Shown in pieces: positions 58,966 through 64,000 of a DNA stretch of 64,000 bases. A model generated the notes under the pieces. The model was not told the DNA's origin. It was given only the letters and a program-made list of their open reading frames with translations, and did no database searches. The position numbers and the translations under genes were made by a program. This DNA is from Ipomoea triloba (Eukaryota; Streptophyta; Magnoliopsida; Solanales; Convolvulaceae), in NCBI RefSeq assembly GCF_003576645.1, contig NC_044920.1, positions 21,529,847 to 21,593,846 on the forward strand, read 5' to 3'. How positions within the stretch are numbered: position 1 is the first letter of the stretch; every line of letters begins with the position of its first letter.

Positions 58966-59955
58966 CTCGCAAACTGAGTATTGAGAGCCGTCACATGCTG
59001 TCTAGATGATTCAGCCCGTCGCATATCCAACTGCGGAGTTGGCACTGACAGCTTCTGGGATGGTTCTGCCCTTTGAGAATCAAAAGGTGACCCTGCTTGC
59101 CTGCCAGTATTCTTTTGTTCTGGTTCTGCACAGGAATTGGGAAATAAGGAAACGGAAGAACAATGTATCTCCTATCCACACAAGAAGTACACCATTTTCA
59201 TAAAAATTACAACTTTAAGATTACAAACACAGCTAACATCCTAGATACACACACACACACACATTATCAATGTCTTATGAAATTAATTGTATTATTGCAA
59301 TGATCTGCCCTGAAAACTACAAGTCCACTAGGAGCTTGCTTCTAGCCAAATTCATTCAAATAACAACGCACAAGAGCTCAAAACGAAAGACTTGAAGATC
59401 AGAAATTCAGCTCTATCTGAACACCAACAAATTAAAATCCCCTACCCTGACCTTTTCAAGCTCTTAGATGCACATAAGCAATTCACTCAGTATTTCAGCA
59501 TATTACATTCTAGTCCCTGCCTCCCCATTACTCCATTAGAATAAAATATCAAAGTTCCACACCCAATTCTTTCCCCACTTATATACATATACAAATACAA
59601 TACAAATTACGAAAATATATAAAACAAAATAGGTTGAAGATTGAAAATTTAGAGAATTAGGGAATTTATGGAAGAATTAGACATTAGGGAAAACTAATTA
59701 AGAGAATAAATTTGAAGAACAGTGAAGATTGGTTCGAACCTGGAGTGACGGAGTGCCGGGCTAGGGGCGACAGTGGTGATGGACGAGTTCTAATGGGATG
59801 GGAATCTGCGGATCTTAGATGAAGAATTGAAGAGTTGTGAGAACGAGGGAGCGTAAATGGAGCTGCTGGCTGGGGCGTGGTCGCGTGGAGGACTGGAGGC
59901 AGAAGCTGGGAATTCGTACTGCGTAAGGTTGAAGAAGCAATGGAAAAGAAATTAA
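58966..59955 (-). pseudogene. Unidentified gene fragment: leader exon plus one coding-like exon
   Basis: On the minus strand, a GC-balanced stretch without ATG (about 59955-59740) ends in ccag and a gt donor. After an intron with a strong pyrimidine tract and gcag acceptor comes an exon, 59125-58966, open in one frame and ending gcgag before gtatat. It encodes a hydrophilic segment with QKLSVPTPQLDMRRAESS and RQHVTALNTQFA, which looks like a conserved protein, but I cannot name it. No following exon was found, so this is either a truncated copy or a gene with later exons beyond recognition. Confidence 0.45.
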
Positions 59956-60099
59956 AAAAAAAAGTTCACAAACACTTGTGTCCGACCGTCTCAATGATCT
60001 AAGATGAATCGAGTCTGTTCATATTAACATGTAAACGTTATATTTATATGCGCAAATGTCATATTTGTATGCTTGGGGATAATTGGACAAGCATTCGAT

Positions 60100-60965
60100 C
60101 CGGAAGTGCGTCCGCCTCCTCTACTTATACGTCCGCGCACCTCCTCAAGTGCATCAGCCTCTTCCACTTGTGTGTCCGCCTACTCAAGTGCATTCGACTC
60201 CTCTACTTGTGCATCTACCTCCTCAAGTGCGTCAGCCTTCTCCATTTATGCATTCGCTTCCTCAAGTGAGTTAGCCTCCTCCACTTGTGCATTCGCCTCC
60301 TCAAGTGTGTCCGTCTCTCTCACCTATGCATCTGCCTCCTCAAGTGCGTCTTCCTCCTTCACTTGTGCATCCGCCTCCTCAAGTGCGCCCGCCTCCTCCA
60401 CTTGTGCGCCCGCCTACTCAATCCGCCTACTCAAGTGCATTCGCCTCCTCAAGTGCGTCAACCTCCTCCACATGTGCATCTGCCTCCTCAAGTGCGTCTG
60501 TCTCTCCCATCTATGCATCCGCCTCCTCAAGTGCGTTTGCCTCTTTCACTTGTGCATCCACCTCCTCAAGTGCGTCCGCCTCCTCCACTTGTGTTCCCAT
60601 CTCCTCAAGTACGTCTGCCTCCTCCATGCATCAGCGTGTCCGCCTTCGTGCGTCCGCCTGCTCCATGCGTCCACACTCCTCAAGTGCGTCTGTCGCCTCC
60701 TCAAGCGCGTTCGCCTCCTCCACTTGTGCGTCTGTCTCCTCAAGTGCGTCCGCCTCCTCCACTTGTGTATCCGCCTCCTCAAGTACATCCGCCTCCTCAA
60801 GTGCGTCCACCTCCTCCACTTGTGTGTCCGCCTCCTCCATGCGTCTGCCTCCTCAAGTGCGTCCAGTCGCCCACCTCCTCCATGCGTCAGCGCGTACGCC
60901 TCCTCCGTGCATCCGCCTTCTAAAGTGCATCCGCTTCCATGCGTCCACCTCCATAGGTGTGCGTC
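60100..60965 (+). repeat. 39-bp-period minisatellite
   Basis: Alternating blocks cctcctcaagtgcgtccg (18 bases) and cctcctccacttgtgcatccg-type (21 bases) repeat more than twenty times with variants. Because units are multiples of three without stops, ORFs are open in three + frames and one - frame; these are not genes. Confidence 0.95.
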
Positions 60966-61056
60966 TGCCTCCAGAAGCAAGAGGGCCCAACAGTTATCGA
61001 TGTAACTATTGTTCATGATCTGTCTTGATCAATTTTGTTAAAAATTTGAAAAATCA

Positions 61057-61330
61057 GCACTCTATTCCCTTAAGACCGGCACGGGATCCGATCTCGCTAG
61101 CTATTCGACAGATGGGTGTTTTCTTTGTCAAGCTTAAGGCTTGGTTACAAAAACACAACACTTTATTCCCTTAGACCCAGCACGGGACCCGATCTCGCTA
61201 GCTACCTGACTGAAGGGTGTTTTTCTTGGTCAAGCTTAAAGTTGGATTACGAAAACGCTATCCCCTAAGGGGTAGTACGGGGCCTAACCTCTCTCACTAC
61301 CCTACGGAAGAGCTGACCTTTGACTGAGCC
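61057..61330. repeat. Three diverged ~100-bp direct repeats
   Basis: Each unit has cactctattcccttaagacc, cacgggatccgatctcgcta and ggtgttttctttgtcaagctt in order (61057, 61156; the third from 61257 is shorter and more diverged). Confidence 0.8.
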
Positions 61331-62080
61331 TACGGCCGGCCGAAGTGAGCTATACTCGCACACAAAGCGAAAAAAAAAAAAAAACTGGGTTGATTCCGTG
61401 CCTTGGTCCCGCCTCGGCTACAATCAGGCAAGGTAGTGCCTTGGGCACGCCTGGCTAGGCTTCAAAAAATAAATAATTAAATGATAAAATTATTTGTCTC
61501 ACTTCTCTACGCCTGTAGCATATATGATACTAGATAAATGACAAATTTGCATTATCATTACTCCCTAGTTGACTTTGCTACGCTCTCAACTTGGAGTAAG
61601 GGGGTATTTCGGTAACATTATTACCGTCAATGATCAAATGTAATACTAATTAGGAATAAAAATTTTGTCACTTATAAGGAAATATATAATACGTTTGAAG
61701 AAAAATGTATAGTAATAATTTTACATTTTGATGTAAAAGTATTATATTTTACATCAAAAGTATTATGTTTTCAATAATACGTAATGTTTCCCTTACTTAT
61801 AAGGAAAAATATAATACTTTTGAGGAAAAAATGTTATACTTTTAAATCGAAATGTAAAAGTATTACATTTTTTTTAAAAGTATTACATTTATCATTATAA
61901 GTAACAAAAATTTTATCCCTAATTAGTATTACATTTGAGTATATAAGTATGACATTTATGCGTACAGCGTATAAGTATCACATTTTTGCATTGACTCGAC
62001 CCGACCCGACACATCTCAAGTTGAGACGGTCCCACACAAGTTTTTGCCTAAAAAAGAATATTATATATACATACACTAAT

Positions 62081-62125
62081 TTTTTTGAATACAACTGACC
62101 CTATTACATTGTAGTATCTGTTTAT
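62081..62125 (-). mobile_element. 5'-truncated SINE, family A
   Basis: Only the tail region (tttttgaatacaactgaccc, acattgtagtatctg) remains between duplications tatac(a/c..)cactaat at 62066-62080 and 62126-62140 (one mismatch). Confidence 0.85.
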
Positions 62126-62211
62126 TATACACACACTAATATTCAAGTACATCCACTTATTCTCGTATGTTCGGTTATACCATTTGTAAATGCACACGAA
62201 CTACTATTATA

Positions 62212-62826
62212 TTGGCGGAGCCACAGTGGAGGTAGCGGCCCCACCCAATATATATAGTATATATCTTAAATATACCAATATTTTAATAAAGGTCAATATT
62301 GCTTAAATGGTAAGTCTTCATTATATATTAAAATGGTCCACTGTTTGAACTTTGTAGCACTGAATTTAGCTTTCAAACTTTTTAACATCAATAGTGAGAA
62401 TTCTAATTGAAATTTTTATTTGTAATATTGTGACTTTTTTTTTCATTTCTTAATATTAATAGTAAGATGAGTGAAATTTTGTTTTTGACATTTTTTTAAT
62501 ATTAATAGTGAGAATTCTAATTGGAATTTTTATTTGTAACTTTTTTTTTCTTTTTTTTTTTTAATATTAATAGTGTGATCAATGATTTATAATGTGTGTT
62601 TTAAAAAAAATGATTTATAATGTGTTTTCCATTCAAACTATTTTATCTAATTAATTATGTTTTATATTTTATTTTAAATATTTTTTATCTTGATGTATTT
62701 TGACTTTTCATCTCTAGTTAAAAATATGTATGATTTGATCTCTAAGTGTTTCATTTAAAAATATATATATATCTTGTTAATTTATCTTTCCCCCCCACTG
62801 AGAAAGTTTTCTGGATCCGCGAATGT
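62212..62826. mobile_element. DNA element with ggcggagcc / ggatccgcg ends
   Basis: ttggcggagccacagtggagg at the left and ttttctggatccgcgaa at the right form short inverted ends around AT-rich DNA. No ORF. Confidence 0.5.
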
Positions 62827-62944
62827 GTGTGTGTGTGTGTATATATATGTACTAGTTTTACGAAATATAGTTTACGAAAACAAGTGCAATTACTTCAAAA
62901 CTTAATGTTTGATTCTATGTTATTATTGAAAATATAAATTACAA

Positions 62945-63535
62945 ATTATTAAAAACTTCCGTGCTAACTGAATTAGTAGTAGAAGTACAAAATCTTTCGG
63001 GTTCACCACAAATTAAGATTTTGAGCTTGTCTGGATTACTCACTCTTGATGCAACCACATGCCCACATATAATTGACCATGAACAAAAACTAGTTTCTAT
63101 AATAGCAAGCCAACATACGATAGTATTTGACCTTGACTTTTGTTGATGGTCATTGCATAGGAAAGTATCAATGGAAATTGTCTGTTAAACTTAAACGATA
63201 GTCTTGGGTCTGATTGAGTGATAGTCATTTTAGCTATTAGTTCACAATATTGACGATTCCCCCTGGGCCAGCTTCTGTGCCTCTCGGAGCGAACGTGGGT
63301 GGACCCGGACCGTTAAACGAACGGAGAAAGACCACGTGAATTTACCAAAAAAAAAATAAAATAGCTATTAGTACATTGGTGTTAGCATTTGGCCTTGCCA
63401 ATATGCGTGCTTCTATAACATGGTCAGCTAATTTTGTTACAACCAACCGATTACCATTGCAAATGGCAAAAGAATGGCCAATATTTCTCATTAACATCAC
63501 AAGTGACCCAACCTTTAAGGCTAATGAATGATTTC
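62945..63535 (-). pseudogene. C-terminal end of a Helitron Pif1-like helicase, decayed
   Basis: Minus strand from 63535: LKVGSLVMLMRNIGHSFAIC, NGNRLVVTKLADHVIEARIL are open and typical of the end of plant Helitron helicases. After a SINE insertion (63242-63361) the frame resumes with FPLILSYAMTINKSQGQILS, the last helicase motif, and VFVHGQLYVG, interrupted by two stops. The Rep domain and the rest of the helicase are beyond the window or lost. Confidence 0.88.
63242..63361 (+). mobile_element. 5'-truncated SINE, family B, inside the Helitron helicase
   Basis: Body gggtggacccggaccg and acggagaaag as in 42740-42955, with a tail of aaaaaaaaaataaaa. Perfect 11-bp duplication tagctattagt (63231-63241, 63362-63372). 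Confidence 0.9.
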
Positions 63536-63539
63536 AAAG

Positions 63540-63959
63540 TATATAATATTTAACAAATGATGTAAATATGTCATTCGATGTAATTTCAGTCTTTATTAAA
63601 AATTCTTCAGTTGATTAATAGTTGTACACAAAATTAGCATTATTATAGCCATTTTTTTTTAAAAAAAACAATCAAAAAGTAACATTTAATTTGAAATAGT
63701 TAAATAAGATATCTTAACCAACACTGCATAATAAAATTTAGTGTGCCAAACATTCGTTCACATTAATAACAATTCAATATTGATATTAATATTTATTAAT
63801 AAGACTATTACTTCGTACAATTTATTTTGTGATATTAATATTTATTAATAAGACTATTACAATTTATTTGGATTACAAAAACTAATCCAACACGGATGAC
63901 ATGTTTAATTTACTATTTTAAATTAACACTTAAAGATCATTTTTTTAGAGTGAAAGATT

Positions 63960-63961
<2 letters not shown>
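63540..63961. other. AT-rich DNA, no gene seen
   Basis: A 40-base phrase with gatattaatatttattaata and agactattac occurs twice (about 63780 and 63830). Confidence 0.5.

Positions 63962-63991
<30 letters not shown>
63962..63991. repeat. (AC)n microsatellite
   Basis: About fifteen AC units followed by a TA run at the window end. Confidence 0.95.

Positions 63992-64000
<9 letters not shown>

Larger units (their letters stand above)
59956..62055. mobile_element. Large foldback structure enclosing tandem repeats
   Basis: The left end (cacttgtgtccgaccgtctca at about 59975, then tcgagtc and caaatgtcatattt) and right end (tgagacggtcccacacaagt at about 62020, preceded by gactcg and tatgacatttatg) are inverted copies of one sequence. 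Such ends are common in plant MITEs. Between them lie a minisatellite, a ~100-bp repeat and an agtattacatt foldback (61600-61990). It may be one composite element or two independent, opposed copies. Confidence 0.55.

Noticed and set aside
60073..61018. ORFs of 310, 243 and 212 codons on + and 156 on -
   Set aside because: All are products of the minisatellite; unit length is a multiple of three without stops, and the peptides are low-complexity Ser/Ala/Pro/Leu repeats.
1..64000. CRISPR array, bacterial operon or phage system
   Set aside because: Spliced plant genes, LTR retrotransposons and SINEs show this is plant nuclear DNA; the tandem arrays have no spacer-repeat organisation.

Overview
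This is nuclear DNA from a flowering plant, almost certainly a eudicot. It is AT-rich, its genes are split by GT-AG introns, and most of it consists of transposable elements, many nested in each other. The family cannot be fixed from sequence alone; Convolvulaceae is only a guess from the style of the repeats. One 825-base run of N (3261-4085) marks an assembly gap.

I find three intact host genes. (1) A vacuolar acid invertase on the + strand, 21954-29891, has seven exons including the 9-base mini-exon typical of plant invertases; they join in frame to 659 residues. (2) A type I pectin methylesterase with an inhibitor-like pro-domain, + strand, 44712-50079, has two exons and 514 residues. (3) A P-class pentatricopeptide repeat protein, - strand, 57208-54948, has two exons and 637 residues. 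The first two act on sugar and cell-wall metabolism (vacuole and apoplast); the third probably acts on organelle RNA. There is no operon-like relation between them.

Gene pieces are also present: a duplicated last exon of the invertase (34358-34540), a captured last exon of a mitochondrial-type acyl carrier protein (7190-7393), a short unidentified gene fragment (58966-59955, -), a degenerate plastid-type tRNA-Gln (20699-20771, -), and a patchwork of 18S and 25S rRNA fragments directly upstream of the PPR gene (57302-57518).

Layout: 1-5850, a MITE, a 1.3 kb solo LTR, a gap-containing Harbinger-like element and a foldback element. 5851-19229, a 13.4 kb Tat-lineage Ty3/gypsy retrotransposon with a 5-bp target duplication; its gag is interrupted by about 7.5 kb holding the captured acyl carrier protein exon and the 3' part of a Sirevirus-like copia element with a broken envelope-like ORF. 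19230-21900, a SINE, a plastid-derived patch and a foldback element next to the invertase TATA box. 21954-30060, the invertase. 30.1-44.2 kb, copia gag fragments, a Pack-MULE-like element, the invertase exon duplicate, a CACTA-like element with a nested solo LTR, and another solo LTR. 44.6-50.1 kb, the pectinesterase. 53.6-54.7 kb, two DNA elements. 54.9-57.5 kb, the PPR gene and rRNA patchwork. 58.9-62.1 kb, a gene fragment beside a foldback structure enclosing a 39-bp-period minisatellite. 62.2-63.6 kb, a DNA element and the C-terminal end of a Helitron helicase.

A common thread is a foldback family with GAGTTAATTCC-type termini and 9-bp target duplications (Mutator-like): one copy lies in the regulatory or intronic DNA of each of the three host genes.
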